A stretch of DNA of 64,000 bases from Njordibacter sp028825405 (GCF_047730065.1 NZ_CP159829.1:2604001-2668000), one strand, 5' to 3'. Shown: positions 33,564 to 43,893, counted from the first letter of the stretch. Translations and numbers: made by a program. The notes: generated by a model from the letters alone, not told the origin.

Positions 33564-35534
33564 TTAGCTTGGCGCTTCGTCTGCACCTAGCACATCGCTG
33601 TTGTCTGCGTCTAGATCAGATTCAGCAACAGTGGCCTGGTCATCCGCTGAGGCGGCACTAGCATTGCCATCAATGTCTGAACCGCTACTATTACGATCCT
33701 GATCGTCCCAACCTTCTGGCGCAGACACATCTTCACGAGCTAACAATTGATCCAACTGACCTGAGTCAATGGTTTCATACTTCATCAAGGCATTCGCCAT
33801 GGCATCTAGGATGTCGCGATTGTCATGTAAAATAACATTGGCACGCTCGTAACAAGTATCAATAATTTCTTTTATTTCGCTATCAATAACTGCTGTTGTT
33901 TCATCAGAGAAACCTTTGGCGCCCTGGCCTTGTGCACCACTAAACGGATCAGTATCTTCTGATTCATAAAGCAGTGGGCCTAATTTTTCGGACAGGCCCC
34001 ACTTGGTCACCATGTTACGCGCCAGTTGTGTCGCGCGCTGAATATCGTTAGAAGCGCCAGTAGTCACGCCCTCTTTTCCTAAGGTCATTTCTTCCGCAAT
34101 ACGACCACCATACAGGCTACAAATTTGACTCAAAATACCTTGCCGAGACAAGCTATAGCGGTCTTCTTCGGGCAAGAACATGGTCACGCCTAAAGCTCGG
34201 CCACGGGGAATAATAGTCACCTTATAAACGGGATCGTGATCTGGCACCAAACGTCCAACAATGGCATGGCCCGCTTCGTGATAAGCCGTGTTGAGCTTTT
34301 CTTTAGGCTGCATGACCATAGATTTGCGCTCGGCCCCCATCATGATTTTATCTTTAGCCTTCTCTAACTCATCCATGCCCACGGTGCGCTTATTTAAACG
34401 CGCCGTAAACAAAGCGGCCTCGTTCACTAGGTTAGCTAGGTCTGCACCCGAAAAGCCTGGCGTTCCACGCGCGATTAACTTGGCTTTTACGCTGTCACCT
34501 AGAGGTACTTTTTTGAGGTGTACATTAAGAATCTGTTCGCGCCCACGAATGTCTGGTAGAGGCACGTAAACCTGACGGTCAAAACGACCAGGACGCAATA
34601 ACGCTTTGTCTAATACGTCTGGGCGGTTAGTTGCCGCGATCACAATAATTCCTTCGTTACCTTCAAAACCATCCATTTCTACTAATAACTGGTTGAGGGT
34701 TTGTTCACGTTCATCATTACCACCGCCCATGCCAGCGCCACGATGGCGACCCACGGCATCGATCTCGTCAATAAAGATAATGCATGGCGCTTGTTTTTTG
34801 GCTTGCTCAAACATATCACGTACACGGGATGCACCCACACCCACAAACATTTCAACAAAATCAGAACCAGAAATACTAAAGAAAGGCACCTTAGCTTCAC
34901 CCGCTATGGCTTTAGCCAACAAGGTCTTACCTGTGCCTGGCGCACCCGACATGAGCACACCCCTTGGTATATGACCCCCCAAGCGTTGAAACTTGCCGGG
35001 GTCACGCAAAAATTCCACCAATTCCTGCACGTCTTCTTTGGCTTCTTCAACCCCTGCAACATCAGCAAAAGTAGTTTTAATTTGATCTTCGCTCATTAAG
35101 CGGGCTTTACTCTTACCAAAGGACATGGGACCACCCTTGCCTCCCGCGCCACCTTGCATTTGGCGCATGAAGAACATGAACACCACAATAATAATTAGAA
35201 TAGGGGCACTCGCAACTAAAAGTTGCATCCAGATACTCTGTTGCTCTGGCTGTTTACCTACAATTTCCACCTCATGGGTTAGCAGATCATCCACTAACTT
35301 AGGGTCTGACAAGGCTGGCCGCACCACTTCAAAGCTAGTGCCATCACCAAATTTGCCGTTGATCATAATACCATCAACTTCTACGTTTCGAACTTGATCA
35401 CGCTGTACCGCCTGTACAAATTCTGAATAGCTCACGCGATTGGGAGCAGCTTCTTGGCTAAAGTTATTAAACACCGTTAACAGCACCGCTGCGATGATGA
35501 GCCATAAAACCAAATTCTTTGTCATGTTGTTCAA
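33564..35534 (-). CDS. ftsH: ATP-dependent zinc metalloprotease FtsH
   Basis: Hexameric inner-membrane AAA+ protease that degrades misassembled membrane proteins and regulatory proteins such as LpxC and sigma-32 in E. coli. 656 residues. Two transmembrane helices (about 8-24 and 105-123) bracket a periplasmic domain; Walker A GAPGTGKT, Walker B IIFIDEID, SRH region, and the protease motif HEAGH. Start: TTG 35534 has AGGAG 8 bp upstream, while ATG 35525 would be 17 bp away. Acidic Asp/Ser-rich C-terminal tail. Confidence 0.97.
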   Translation of the reverse strand: MNNMTKNLVLWLIIAAVLLTVFNNFSQEAAPNRVSYSEFVQAVQRDQVRNVEVDGIMINGKFGDGTSFEVVRPALSDPKLVDDLLTHEVEIVGKQPEQQSIWMQLLVASAPILIIIVVFMFFMRQMQGGAGGKGGPMSFGKSKARLMSEDQIKTTFADVAGVEEAKEDVQELVEFLRDPGKFQRLGGHIPRGVLMSGAPGTGKTLLAKAIAGEAKVPFFSISGSDFVEMFVGVGASRVRDMFEQAKKQAPCIIFIDEIDAVGRHRGAGMGGGNDEREQTLNQLLVEMDGFEGNEGIIVIAATNRPDVLDKALLRPGRFDRQVYVPLPDIRGREQILNVHLKKVPLGDSVKAKLIARGTPGFSGADLANLVNEAALFTARLNKRTVGMDELEKAKDKIMMGAERKSMVMQPKEKLNTAYHEAGHAIVGRLVPDHDPVYKVTIIPRGRALGVTMFLPEEDRYSLSRQGILSQICSLYGGRIAEEMTLGKEGVTTGASNDIQRATQLARNMVTKWGLSEKLGPLLYESEDTDPFSGAQGQGAKGFSDETTAVIDSEIKEIIDTCYERANVILHDNRDILDAMANALMKYETIDSGQLDQLLAREDVSAPEGWDDQDRNSSGSDIDGNASAASADDQATVAESDLDADNSDVLGADEAPS

Positions 35535-35595
35535 GTGCTAGACTCCTAATCCTCTGTTCGAGGGTGACTTGGGTATGCAGGAATGCAAACGAGGT

Positions 35596-36219
35596 TTACT
35601 GTCCCTTAAAACCGGTTGCCAATTGATAAACTTCTCGCGAACGTCCACGAGAAGCATCGGGTTTACGTGACCGCACGGCAGTAAAACTAGTGCGGGTGTC
35701 TTTTAATAAATCATCAAAACCTTCACCATGAAACACCTTAGCTACAAAGGAGCCTCCAGGCTTCAAAACACTGCGGGCCATATCCAGGGCCAGCTCAACC
35801 AGATACATAGATTTTGGTTGATCAATAGCAGGGTTACCACTCATATTGGGGGCCATATCAGAAATTACAAGGTCTGCTTTTTCACCACCTAATGCCGCTA
35901 CGATCTGGTCATAAACAGCTTGCTCAGTAAAGTCACCTTGCACAAAGGTCACATCAGCAATGGAGTCCATAGCCAGAATATCTGAAGCCACTACTGTACC
36001 TTCTTCACCGACTAACTGCATAGCCACTTGAGTCCACCCACCCGGGGCTGCACCTAAATCGACCACGGTCATACCCAGGCGTAATAAGCGATCTTTCTTA
36101 CTTATTTCAAGCAATTTATAACTAGCCCTAGAGCGATAGCCATCTTTTTGTGCCTGTTTAACATACGGGTCGTCAAAGTGCTCTTTTAGCCAGTTGCTGC
36201 TGGTTTTTGATCTAGCCAA
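35596..36219 (-). CDS. rlmE: 23S rRNA 2'-O-ribose U2552 methyltransferase
   Basis: Methylates U2552 in the A-loop of 23S rRNA. 207 residues from TTG 36219 (LARSKTSSNWLKEHF as Met-Ala-Arg...), matching the 209 of E. coli. SAM-binding VDLGAAPGGW, catalytic K-D-K-E set including SDMAPNMSG and FVAKVF. The whole upstream extension lacks an ATG and homology. 61 bp before ftsH; divergent from yhbY, as in E. coli. Confidence 0.94.
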   Translation of the reverse strand: MARSKTSSNWLKEHFDDPYVKQAQKDGYRSRASYKLLEISKKDRLLRLGMTVVDLGAAPGGWTQVAMQLVGEEGTVVASDILAMDSIADVTFVQGDFTEQAVYDQIVAALGGEKADLVISDMAPNMSGNPAIDQPKSMYLVELALDMARSVLKPGGSFVAKVFHGEGFDDLLKDTRTSFTAVRSRKPDASRGRSREVYQLATGFKGQ

Positions 36220-36294
36220 GGGACTCTCTATTGATAGTTCGAAAAGTAAGTGGGTTAATCTAGCGGCTAACAAGCGCAATTGCCAGACATGCGG

Positions 36295-36300
36295 TATAAT
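36295..36300 (+). promoter_or_regulatory. Candidate -10 box for yhbY
   Basis: TATAAT in the 142-bp divergent region between rlmE and yhbY, 61 bp before the yhbY ATG. No clear -35 box at the right distance. Confidence 0.35.
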
Positions 36301-36361
36301 AATGGATAGTTTAACACAGCCATAGGGCCTATTGCGCCCAACAATTTACCTTTGGACATCC

Positions 36362-36664
36362 ATGAATTTAGCTCAATCACAGAAAAAACAACTTCGCTCT
36401 ATTGGTCATTCCTTGCATCCACTGGTGACCGTAGCCAGCAAAGGACTTTCCGAGAACGTAATGACAGAAATCAAGCGTGCACTTTTTGATCACGAATTGA
36501 TCAAGGTGAAGTTTTCTGTCGGTGATCGTGAGGTAAAAAACACACTCATTGCAGACATGTGCAAGCAAACTGGAGCAGCTCTAGTTCAGTCTATTGGCAA
36601 CGTTGCGCTGGTGTACCTAAGCAACCCTGACGCAGACCCCAAAAAGTCTAACGTAGAAAGCTAA
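36362..36664 (+). CDS. yhbY: YhbY-type CRM-domain RNA-binding protein
   Basis: 100 residues from ATG 36362 (MNLAQSQKKQLRSIGHSLHP), aligning with E. coli YhbY. The single CRM domain associates with pre-50S ribosomal particles in E. coli. The GLSEN motif takes the place of the GxxG loop (SKGLSE). The frame is open upstream to 36332 but the first ten codons are not conserved. Weak ribosome site. Confidence 0.9.
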   Translation: MNLAQSQKKQLRSIGHSLHPLVTVASKGLSENVMTEIKRALFDHELIKVKFSVGDREVKNTLIADMCKQTGAALVQSIGNVALVYLSNPDADPKKSNVES

Positions 36665-36680
36665 CCCTCAAGCCTAGACC

Positions 36681-36711
36681 CATGCTTCCAGCATTAACAG
36701 CGGGAAGCATG
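36681..36711. terminator. Hairpin between convergent yhbY and greA
   Basis: CATGCTTCC and GGAAGCATG form a perfect 9-bp stem. It sits 17 bp after the yhbY stop and 25 bp after the greA stop (opposite strand). No long T tract, so terminator strength is uncertain. Confidence 0.4.
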
Positions 36712-36735
36712 TCGGCCTATCGGCGCCGCTGCTTT

Positions 36736-37221
36736 TTATACAATATGCTCGACGCTAATAATTTCGTAATCCACCACGCCACCTGGTGTCGTCACGCGCA
36801 CTTCATCACCCTCACTTTTGGCGATTAAAGCCCGTGCAATGGGTGAACCCACAGAAATCTTACCCGCTTTAATATTAGCTTCGTCTTGACCCACAATGCA
36901 ATAAGTTTGCTCTTCGTCAGTATCCAAATTCATAATAGTGACTGTGGCGCCAAAAATAACCTTACCCGTATGAGGAATTTGGCTGACGTCTATTACTTGC
37001 ACCAAGGAAAGTTTAGCTTCAACCTCTTGAATTCGGCCTTCACAGAAACTTTGCTGCTCTCGGGCCGCATGATATTCAGCATTCTCTTTGAGATCACCGT
37101 GCTCACGAGCCGTGGCAATGGCTTGAATAATGCGCGGTCTAGTGACACTTTTTAATTCTGTTAACTCGGCACGCAAAAGTTGCTCTCCACGCACGGTCAT
37201 AGGGACTTTAGTAATTGCCAT
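36736..37221 (-). CDS. greA: Transcription elongation factor GreA
   Basis: Enters the RNA polymerase secondary channel and stimulates cleavage of backtracked RNA. 161 residues (E. coli 158). N-terminal coiled-coil with the tip acidic residues in REHGDLKENAEYHAAREQQ (about 35-53) and the C-terminal globular domain with GSPIARALI. Follows carB by 13 bp, the order known in Pseudomonas. AAGGAAA precedes the ATG. Confidence 0.96.
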   Translation of the reverse strand: MAITKVPMTVRGEQLLRAELTELKSVTRPRIIQAIATAREHGDLKENAEYHAAREQQSFCEGRIQEVEAKLSLVQVIDVSQIPHTGKVIFGATVTIMNLDTDEEQTYCIVGQDEANIKAGKISVGSPIARALIAKSEGDEVRVTTPGGVVDYEIISVEHIV

Positions 37222-37234
37222 AATTAATATTTCC

Positions 37235-40200
37235 TTACGCTATCAAGGTCGCATGCATGTCTTGCAAGCGACGCACTTCTTGCTCTTCCCCAAACGCCAG
37301 ACCTTCCATCACCGCAAGACCTCCCGTAAGGGTTGTGGCATAGGCAACCTTATGTTGCAAAGCTGAGCGACGAATCAATGATGAATCATTAATCGCCTGA
37401 CGCCCTTCTGTGGTGTTCACAACGAAGGTGATTTCATCATTCTTGATCTTATCCACAATATTAGGCCGGCCTTCCATCACCTTATTCACCAACTCGCACT
37501 CGAAACCTGCTTCAGTAAGGGTTTTTTGAGTTCCACTGGTAGCCACCAAGGTAAATCCAAGTTCTATTAAGCCTGACGCTAATTTAACACAAGCAGGCTT
37601 ATCGACCTCACGCACAGACACAAAGGCTTTACCTGCTAAAGGCATGGCTTGGCCAGTGCCAATGTGGGCCTTAGAAAATGCTTCGGCGAAGCTATTGCCA
37701 ATGCCCATGACTTCGCCCGTCGACTTCATTTCAGGACTGAGTATAGGGTCAACACTAGGAAACTTGTTAAACGGGAACACGGCTTCTTTAACGCTAAAGT
37801 AGCTTGGGATAATCTCCTTAGTAAAGCCAATCTCTGCCAAACTTTTACCCGCCATCACCTGAGCACCAATGTCTGCCAAAGAAACACCAATGCACTTAGA
37901 CACAAAAGGCACGGTTCGAGAAGCTCGAGGGTTCACTTCAATGACGTAGATTTCGCCATCTTGCCACGCCAACTGGGTATTCATTAACCCAATGACTCCA
38001 AGCTCTAAAGCCATACGCTTCACTTGGTCACGCATGGCGTTTTGCACTTCTTGGGGCAAGTCATAGGGCGGCAATGCGCACGCCGAATCACCTGAGTGAA
38101 TACCCGCTTGCTCAATGTGTTGCATAATGGCACCAATGACCACTTGCTCGCCGTCACACACAGCATCAATATCCACTTCAACAGCATTACTCAAAAAACG
38201 ATCTAGCAACACAGGCGAGTCATTAGACACCTGCACCGCTTCGTTCATATAACGTTTTAACTCTGTTTCTTGGTGCACAATTTCCATCGCCCGCCCGCCC
38301 AAAACGTAAGATGGACGAACCACTAAAGGATAACCAATTTTTTCTGCTGCACGCACCGCCTCTTCTTGACTGCGCACGGTCGCATTATCAGGCTGCAGTA
38401 GGCCTAAGCGCTGAATCATTTGTTGAAAACGCTCACGATCTTCCGCTCGATCAATAGCTTCTGGGCTAGTTCCAAGTATGGGCACACCCGCATTTTCTAA
38501 ATCAACCGCAAGCTTAAGTGGGGTTTGGCCACCGTATTGCACAATGACTCCTTTAGGCTGCTCAATTTCAACAATTTCTAACACGTCTTCTAAGGTAACA
38601 GACTCAAAGTAAAGACGGTCTGAGGTGTCGTAATCGGTAGAAACAGTCTCTGGGTTACAGTTCACCATAATGGTTTCATAACCCTGCTTGCGCATGGTTA
38701 GAGCCGCATGCACACAACAGTAGTCAAATTCAATACCCTGGCCAATGCGGTTGGGGCCACCCCCTAGTATCATGATCTTATCACGCTGGGTAGGACGTGC
38801 TTCACACTCTTGTTCATAGGTTGAGTACATATATGCCGTGTCAGTGGAAAATTCGGCTGCACAGGTATCGACGCGCTTATAAACAGGGCGCACGCCCAGT
38901 TTTTGGCGATGCTGACGGAAGCCCTTTTCAGTAAGACCTAACAAGGTAGCCAAGCGAATATCAGAGAAACCCTTGCGTTTAAGACGATAAACCCGATCAT
39001 AGTTTAGATCAGCAAGGCCAAGCTTAGCCAACTTGGCTTCTTCTTGAATTAAATCCTGCAACTGCACTAAAAACCAAGGGTCAATACCCGAGTATTGATA
39101 AATTTCTTGCACATCCATGCCTATTCGCAAAGCATCACCAACAAATTGAATCCGGTCAGCGCGTGGGGTTTTGAGCTCTGCAATAATGCGACTGCGAGCG
39201 TCTTCTTGGGTGATGTCTAAGATAGGGTCTAGACCATGAATGCCTGTTTCTAGCCCGCGCAAGGCCTTTTGTAAGGACTCTTGAAAGGTACGGCCAATCG
39301 CCATCACCTCACCCACAGATTTCATTTGTGTGGTTAGGCGATCGTCAGCTTGCGGGAACTTCTCAAACGTAAAACGAGGAATTTTGGTAACCACATAATC
39401 AATGGCTGGCTCAAACGATGCCGGTGTGGCGCCGCCTGTAATCTCGTTTTGTAGTTCGTCTAAAGTGTAGCCCACGGCTAACTTAGCCGCGACCCGCGCA
39501 ATGGGAAAACCTGTGGCTTTAGAAGCGAGCGCTGATGAGCGTGACACCCTTGGGTTCATTTCGATCACGACCATGCGCCCATCTTCTGGGTTAACGCCAA
39601 ACTGAACGTTAGAACCGCCTGTTTCTACTCCAATTTCGCGCAACACCGCCAATGAGGCATTACGCATAATTTGGTATTCTTTGTCAGTCAGGGTTTGAGC
39701 AGGAGCAACAGTGATGGAATCACCCGTGTGCACACCCATGGCATCAAAATTTTCAATGGCACAAATAATAATACAATTATCATTAGTATCTCGCACCACT
39801 TCCATTTCATACTCTTTCCAACCAATCAAAGACTCATCAATGAGCAACTCACTAGTGGGTGAAAGATCTAATCCACGAATACAGATTTCTTCAAATTCTT
39901 CACGGTTGTAGGCAATGCCGCCACCTGACCCGCCCATGGTGAAGGAGGGTCTAATAATGGCTGGAAAACCGATGCGCGTTTGCACATCAAAGGCTTGCTC
40001 TAGGGTGTGAGCAATTTCAGCACGCGGGCACTCTAGCCCAATGTTCTTCATGGCCTTATCAAAGCGATTACGATCTTCTGCTTTATCGATGGTGTCTGCA
40101 TCAGCACCAATCATTTCAACATTGTACTTTTTAAGGACGCCCATGCGGTTAAGATCCAAGGCGCAGTTAAGGGCAGTTTGCCCGCCCATAGTGGGTAAAA

Positions 40201-40456
40201 TTGCACTAGGCCGCTCTTTTTCTATGATTTTCTCTACCGTCTGCCAACGAATGGGTTCAATGTAAGTGGCATGGGCCATCGCTGGATCAGTCATGATAGT
40301 GGCTGGGTTAGAGTTCACTAAAATAACCCGGTAGCCTTCTTCGCGAAGGGCTTTACAAGCCTGTGCGCCAGAATAATCAAATTCACAGGCTTGTCCAATA
40401 ATGATCGGGCCAGCACCAAGGATTAAAATACTTTCGAGGTCAGAACGTTTAGGCAT
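37235..40456 (-). CDS. carB: Carbamoyl-phosphate synthase large subunit
   Basis: Makes carbamoyl phosphate from bicarbonate, ammonia and two ATP for arginine and pyrimidines. 1,073 residues, equal to E. coli. Two homologous ATP-grasp halves (about 1-400 and 550-935; GAGPIIIGQACEFDYSG and GGGPNRIGQGIEFDYC), an oligomerisation domain between, and a C-terminal MGS-like allosteric domain (about 936-1073, the site of UMP/ornithine control in E. coli). Downstream of carA by 28 bp. Confidence 0.98.
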   Translation of the reverse strand: MPKRSDLESILILGAGPIIIGQACEFDYSGAQACKALREEGYRVILVNSNPATIMTDPAMAHATYIEPIRWQTVEKIIEKERPSAILPTMGGQTALNCALDLNRMGVLKKYNVEMIGADADTIDKAEDRNRFDKAMKNIGLECPRAEIAHTLEQAFDVQTRIGFPAIIRPSFTMGGSGGGIAYNREEFEEICIRGLDLSPTSELLIDESLIGWKEYEMEVVRDTNDNCIIICAIENFDAMGVHTGDSITVAPAQTLTDKEYQIMRNASLAVLREIGVETGGSNVQFGVNPEDGRMVVIEMNPRVSRSSALASKATGFPIARVAAKLAVGYTLDELQNEITGGATPASFEPAIDYVVTKIPRFTFEKFPQADDRLTTQMKSVGEVMAIGRTFQESLQKALRGLETGIHGLDPILDITQEDARSRIIAELKTPRADRIQFVGDALRIGMDVQEIYQYSGIDPWFLVQLQDLIQEEAKLAKLGLADLNYDRVYRLKRKGFSDIRLATLLGLTEKGFRQHRQKLGVRPVYKRVDTCAAEFSTDTAYMYSTYEQECEARPTQRDKIMILGGGPNRIGQGIEFDYCCVHAALTMRKQGYETIMVNCNPETVSTDYDTSDRLYFESVTLEDVLEIVEIEQPKGVIVQYGGQTPLKLAVDLENAGVPILGTSPEAIDRAEDRERFQQMIQRLGLLQPDNATVRSQEEAVRAAEKIGYPLVVRPSYVLGGRAMEIVHQETELKRYMNEAVQVSNDSPVLLDRFLSNAVEVDIDAVCDGEQVVIGAIMQHIEQAGIHSGDSACALPPYDLPQEVQNAMRDQVKRMALELGVIGLMNTQLAWQDGEIYVIEVNPRASRTVPFVSKCIGVSLADIGAQVMAGKSLAEIGFTKEIIPSYFSVKEAVFPFNKFPSVDPILSPEMKSTGEVMGIGNSFAEAFSKAHIGTGQAMPLAGKAFVSVREVDKPACVKLASGLIELGFTLVATSGTQKTLTEAGFECELVNKVMEGRPNIVDKIKNDEITFVVNTTEGRQAINDSSLIRRSALQHKVAYATTLTGGLAVMEGLAFGEEQEVRRLQDMHATLIA

Positions 40457-40484
40457 GTCAGTTATCCAATAATCTGTGGCTGGG

Positions 40485-41618
40485 TCATTTAGCTTTGCGA
40501 GCTTGCATGATGTCGATAAAGCGATCGAACAAAGGGGCTACATCATGCGGGCCTGGGCTAGCTTCTGGGTGACCTTGAAAACTAAAGGCTTGCTTATCAG
40601 TGCGCTCAATACCTTGCAAAGAACCATCAAACAAGGACTTGTGGGTCGCCCTCAAGTTGCTAGGTAAGGCCTTTTCTGAAACCGCAAACCCATGGTTTTG
40701 GCTAGTGATCATCACCACTTTAGATGCAAGGTCTTGCACTGGGTGATTGGCCCCATGATGACCGAACTTCATTTTTTCTGTGGTCGCACCAGAAGCCAAG
40801 GCCATCAATTGATGCCCTAGGCAAATGCCAAATACTGGGGTGTCTGTGGTTAGAATTTCCTTAATGGCAGCAATGGCATAATCGCAAGGTTCTGGGTCAC
40901 CTGGACCATTAGATAAAAATACACCATCTGGGTTCATCGCCAAAACGTCTTTGGCCGGCGTTTGCGCTGGCACCACGGTTAGGTTGCAGCCACGCTCTAC
41001 CAACATACGCAAAATATTACGTTTAACACCATAATCGTAGGCCACGACCTTAAATTGGCCATCTACTTTTTCACTTTGGCCAGTCTCCAAATCCCAAGTC
41101 GAGCCCGTCCAGTCATACGCTTCTTTTACGGTAACTTCTTTGGCAAGGTCCATCCCTTTGAGGCCCTCAAAGCCCTGCGCTGCTGCCAAGGCTAAAGCCT
41201 CGTCAATGTCATCGCCTGCCATAATACAGCCACTAAGGGAACCTTTTTCACGCAAAATGCGGGTCAAACGCCGCGTGTCAATATCAGCAATGGCCACCAC
41301 ATTGTTAGCGATTAGATACTCATCAAGGGGCTGAGTATTACGCCAGTTACTTGCCACTAAAGGCAAGTCCCTAATCACTAAACCCGCAGCCCAGACGAAT
41401 GCAGATTCTTCATCTTCAGAATTAGTGCCCGTATTGCCGATGTGAGGGTAGGTGAGGGTCAAAATTTGATGCGCGTAAGAGGGGTCTGTGAGGATTTCTT
41501 GGTAGCCTGTCATAGACGTATTAAACACCACTTCGCCAATGCTTTGGCCAGTGGCGCCAATCGCAAGCCCTTTAAATATGCTGCCGTCTTCTAAAGCCAG
41601 AATGGCGGGAGTAGTCAA
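40485..41618 (-). CDS. carA: Carbamoyl-phosphate synthase small subunit
   Basis: Glutamine amidotransferase subunit that supplies ammonia to CarB. 377 residues. N-terminal domain (LALEDGSIFKGLAIGATG) and class I glutaminase domain with FGICLGHQL (nucleophile Cys near 265), GFAV and FQGHPEASPGPHD. Start set at TTG 41618, which has a full AAGGAGG six bases upstream; the longer TTG start at 41654 lacks homology and ribosome site. Confidence 0.97.
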   Translation of the reverse strand: MTTPAILALEDGSIFKGLAIGATGQSIGEVVFNTSMTGYQEILTDPSYAHQILTLTYPHIGNTGTNSEDEESAFVWAAGLVIRDLPLVASNWRNTQPLDEYLIANNVVAIADIDTRRLTRILREKGSLSGCIMAGDDIDEALALAAAQGFEGLKGMDLAKEVTVKEAYDWTGSTWDLETGQSEKVDGQFKVVAYDYGVKRNILRMLVERGCNLTVVPAQTPAKDVLAMNPDGVFLSNGPGDPEPCDYAIAAIKEILTTDTPVFGICLGHQLMALASGATTEKMKFGHHGANHPVQDLASKVVMITSQNHGFAVSEKALPSNLRATHKSLFDGSLQGIERTDKQAFSFQGHPEASPGPHDVAPLFDRFIDIMQARKAK

Positions 41619-41694
41619 TGGGGCCTCCTTAGGCGTGGTGCGAATTGGGTACAAATCTCTTTTACAGGTACTAAAAAGTGCGGGCTATAGTCGC

Positions 41695-41730
41695 AAAAAA
41701 GCGAGGTGTGTTAGACACGCCCCGCTTTTT
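41695..41730 (-). terminator. Terminator between dapB and carA
   Basis: Minus-strand stem GCGGGGCGTGT/ACACACCTCGC (one mismatch, one G-U) with A run before and six T after. It is 105 bp after the dapB stop and separates the chaperone-dapB group from carAB. It could also act as an attenuator in the carA leader. Confidence 0.8.
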
Positions 41731-41834
41731 ATAAAGTATTACCGGCCACTCATTTATCGCGCCTGTTGACGGTCAGGATTATACAGAACAATACAACCTT
41801 TTGTCTAGCAAAATCCCTTGTCTAAGAGTATCAG

Positions 41835-42641
41835 CTAGTCTTTCAAAGCCAACACATCTTGCATGTCATATAGGCCTTGTGGCTGGTTATGCAGCCACGC
41901 ACAGGCGCGCACAGCGCCTTTAGCAAAGGTCATGCGACTACTGGCTTTGTGGGTAATTTCAATGCGCTCACCTTCACTGGCGAACAGCACCGTGTGATCG
42001 CCCACTACGTCGCCGGCACGAATGGTTTCAAAGCCAATTTCATTGGCCTTACGGGGCCCAGTCATACCTTGACGTCCATAAACCGCACATTCTTCTAGGT
42101 TACGGCCCATGGCATCGGCAACTACCTCTCCTAAACGTAACGCCGTACCCGATGGGGCGTCGACTTTATGGCGATGGTGAGTTTCAATAATTTCCACGTC
42201 GTAGCCTTCTTGCAGCACACTGGCTGCACGATGCAGAATATCAAGCAGCAAGTTAATGCCCACGCTCATATTGGGCGCAAACACCACTGGGGTATGGTGC
42301 GCTTGATCAGATAGGATTTGTCTTTGCTCACTACTTAAGCCGGTAGTACCAATGACCAAGGCTTTTTTAAGGCGCACACATTCAGCAAGATTGGCTAAGG
42401 TTAGGTCTGGGTTAGTAAAGTCGATGAGCACATCAAAATCATCAGCAGCAGCAGCTATGGAATTTTTAAGCCTTACACCTAACTTACCCACGCCTACCAA
42501 CTCACCCGCATCGACGCCCAACAAACTGCTATTAGAAGACACAATGGCAGCACCTAGGCTCACGTCAGGAGCCTGATGCACAGCTTCAATTAGCACCTTA
42601 CCCATGCGCCCAGCGGCGCCCATTACTGCAATGCGTGTCAT
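41835..42641 (-). CDS. dapB: 4-hydroxy-tetrahydrodipicolinate reductase
   Basis: NAD(P)H-dependent step of lysine and diaminopimelate synthesis. 268 residues (E. coli 273). Rossmann motif AVMGAAGRMGK at the N-terminus, and the catalytic/substrate-binding ETHHRHKVDAPSGTALRLGE in the second domain. ATG at 42641. Lies 84 bp after dnaJ in the dnaK-dnaJ-dapB-carAB order of Pseudomonas. Confidence 0.97.
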   Translation of the reverse strand: MTRIAVMGAAGRMGKVLIEAVHQAPDVSLGAAIVSSNSSLLGVDAGELVGVGKLGVRLKNSIAAAADDFDVLIDFTNPDLTLANLAECVRLKKALVIGTTGLSSEQRQILSDQAHHTPVVFAPNMSVGINLLLDILHRAASVLQEGYDVEIIETHHRHKVDAPSGTALRLGEVVADAMGRNLEECAVYGRQGMTGPRKANEIGFETIRAGDVVGDHTVLFASEGERIEITHKASSRMTFAKGAVRACAWLHNQPQGLYDMQDVLALKD

Positions 42642-42725
42642 ATTTTACCCCTGTGCCTTACTAGACAATATTGAACATGACACATGTCAGACTCATGTCA
42701 ACGATATTACAAGGCCTTTGCGCCA

Positions 42726-43841
42726 CTAGCCATCTTCAAAGAAATTTTTCACACCTTCAAACCAAGACGATTTTTTGGGTGAATGTTTACCTTTAGTCGC
42801 TTCCATTAAGTCATGGAATTTGCGCAATAAGTCTTTTTGTTCTTTGTTTAGATGCACCGGCGTTTCAACAGCCACGCGGCACATAAGGTCGCCTTGACCG
42901 CCCCCCCGCACTTGAGTTACGCCCTTACCACGCAGGCGGAACATTTTACCGCTTTGAGCACCTTCAGGGATTTTTAACTTAACACGGCCATCTAATGTTG
43001 GCACTTCAATTTCGCCACCCAAAGCCGCATCAGTAAAACTAATAGGGACTTCACAGTATAAATTTTTGCCATCGCGGGTGAATATCTTATGCTCTCGCAC
43101 AGACACCTGCACATATAAGTCGCCACTTGGGCCCCCATTAACGCCGGCTTCACCTTCGCCTGTTAAACGAATACGATCACCTGTATCCACACCGGGTGGA
43201 ATTTTAACTGACAGGGTTTTATATTCTTGCACTCGGCCTTCACCATGACAAGAACCACAGGGGCTACTAATCACCTTACCGTTACCATGACAAGTTGGGC
43301 AGGCTTGCTGCACCGAGAAAAAGCCTTGCTGCATGCGCACTTGGCCTTGGCCATTACAGGTGCTACAGGTCTTGCTGCTGGTACCAGGTTTAGCGCCAGA
43401 ACCATCACAGGGTTTACACTCAACTTGGGTCGGTATACGAATTTCTTCTGTGGTGCCACGCACGGCCTGCTCAAGGTTCAAATCCATGGTGTAACGCAAG
43501 TCAGAACCACGCTGCACACTGGATCGGCCACCACCTCCAGCGCCACCAAAAATGTCGCCAAACATATCACCAAATACATCACCAAAACCTGCGCCAGCTC
43601 CACCCCGTGCATTAGGATCAACACCCGCATGACCATATTGATCATAGGCGCCTTTCTTTTGGTCGTCTGAAAGGATCTCGTAAGCTTCGTTCACTTCTTT
43701 AAAACTAGCTTCTGCAGCCTTATCGCCAGGATTACGATCAGGGTGATACTTCATCGCCATGCGGCGAAAAGCTTTTTTAATTTCTTTTTTATCGGTGCCT
43801 TTGGCCACGCCAAGAACTTCGTAAAAATCGCGTTTAGACAT
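42726..43841 (-). CDS. dnaJ: Chaperone DnaJ (Hsp40)
   Basis: Co-chaperone that delivers substrates to DnaK and stimulates its ATPase. 371 residues from ATG 43841 (MSKRDFYEVLGV). J domain with HPD (YHPDRNPG, about 33), Gly/Phe-rich linker (GAGAGFGDVFGDMFGDIFGG, 20 shown), four CxxCxGxG zinc motifs (about 140-205) and C-terminal substrate domains. Follows dnaK by 120 bp. Confidence 0.98.
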   Translation of the reverse strand: MSKRDFYEVLGVAKGTDKKEIKKAFRRMAMKYHPDRNPGDKAAEASFKEVNEAYEILSDDQKKGAYDQYGHAGVDPNARGGAGAGFGDVFGDMFGDIFGGAGGGGRSSVQRGSDLRYTMDLNLEQAVRGTTEEIRIPTQVECKPCDGSGAKPGTSSKTCSTCNGQGQVRMQQGFFSVQQACPTCHGNGKVISSPCGSCHGEGRVQEYKTLSVKIPPGVDTGDRIRLTGEGEAGVNGGPSGDLYVQVSVREHKIFTRDGKNLYCEVPISFTDAALGGEIEVPTLDGRVKLKIPEGAQSGKMFRLRGKGVTQVRGGGQGDLMCRVAVETPVHLNKEQKDLLRKFHDLMEATKGKHSPKKSSWFEGVKNFFEDG

Positions 43842-43893
43842 AGTTATTCCACTGAGCTTCTGATGTATTTTTACCACTAGAAGCAGATACAAG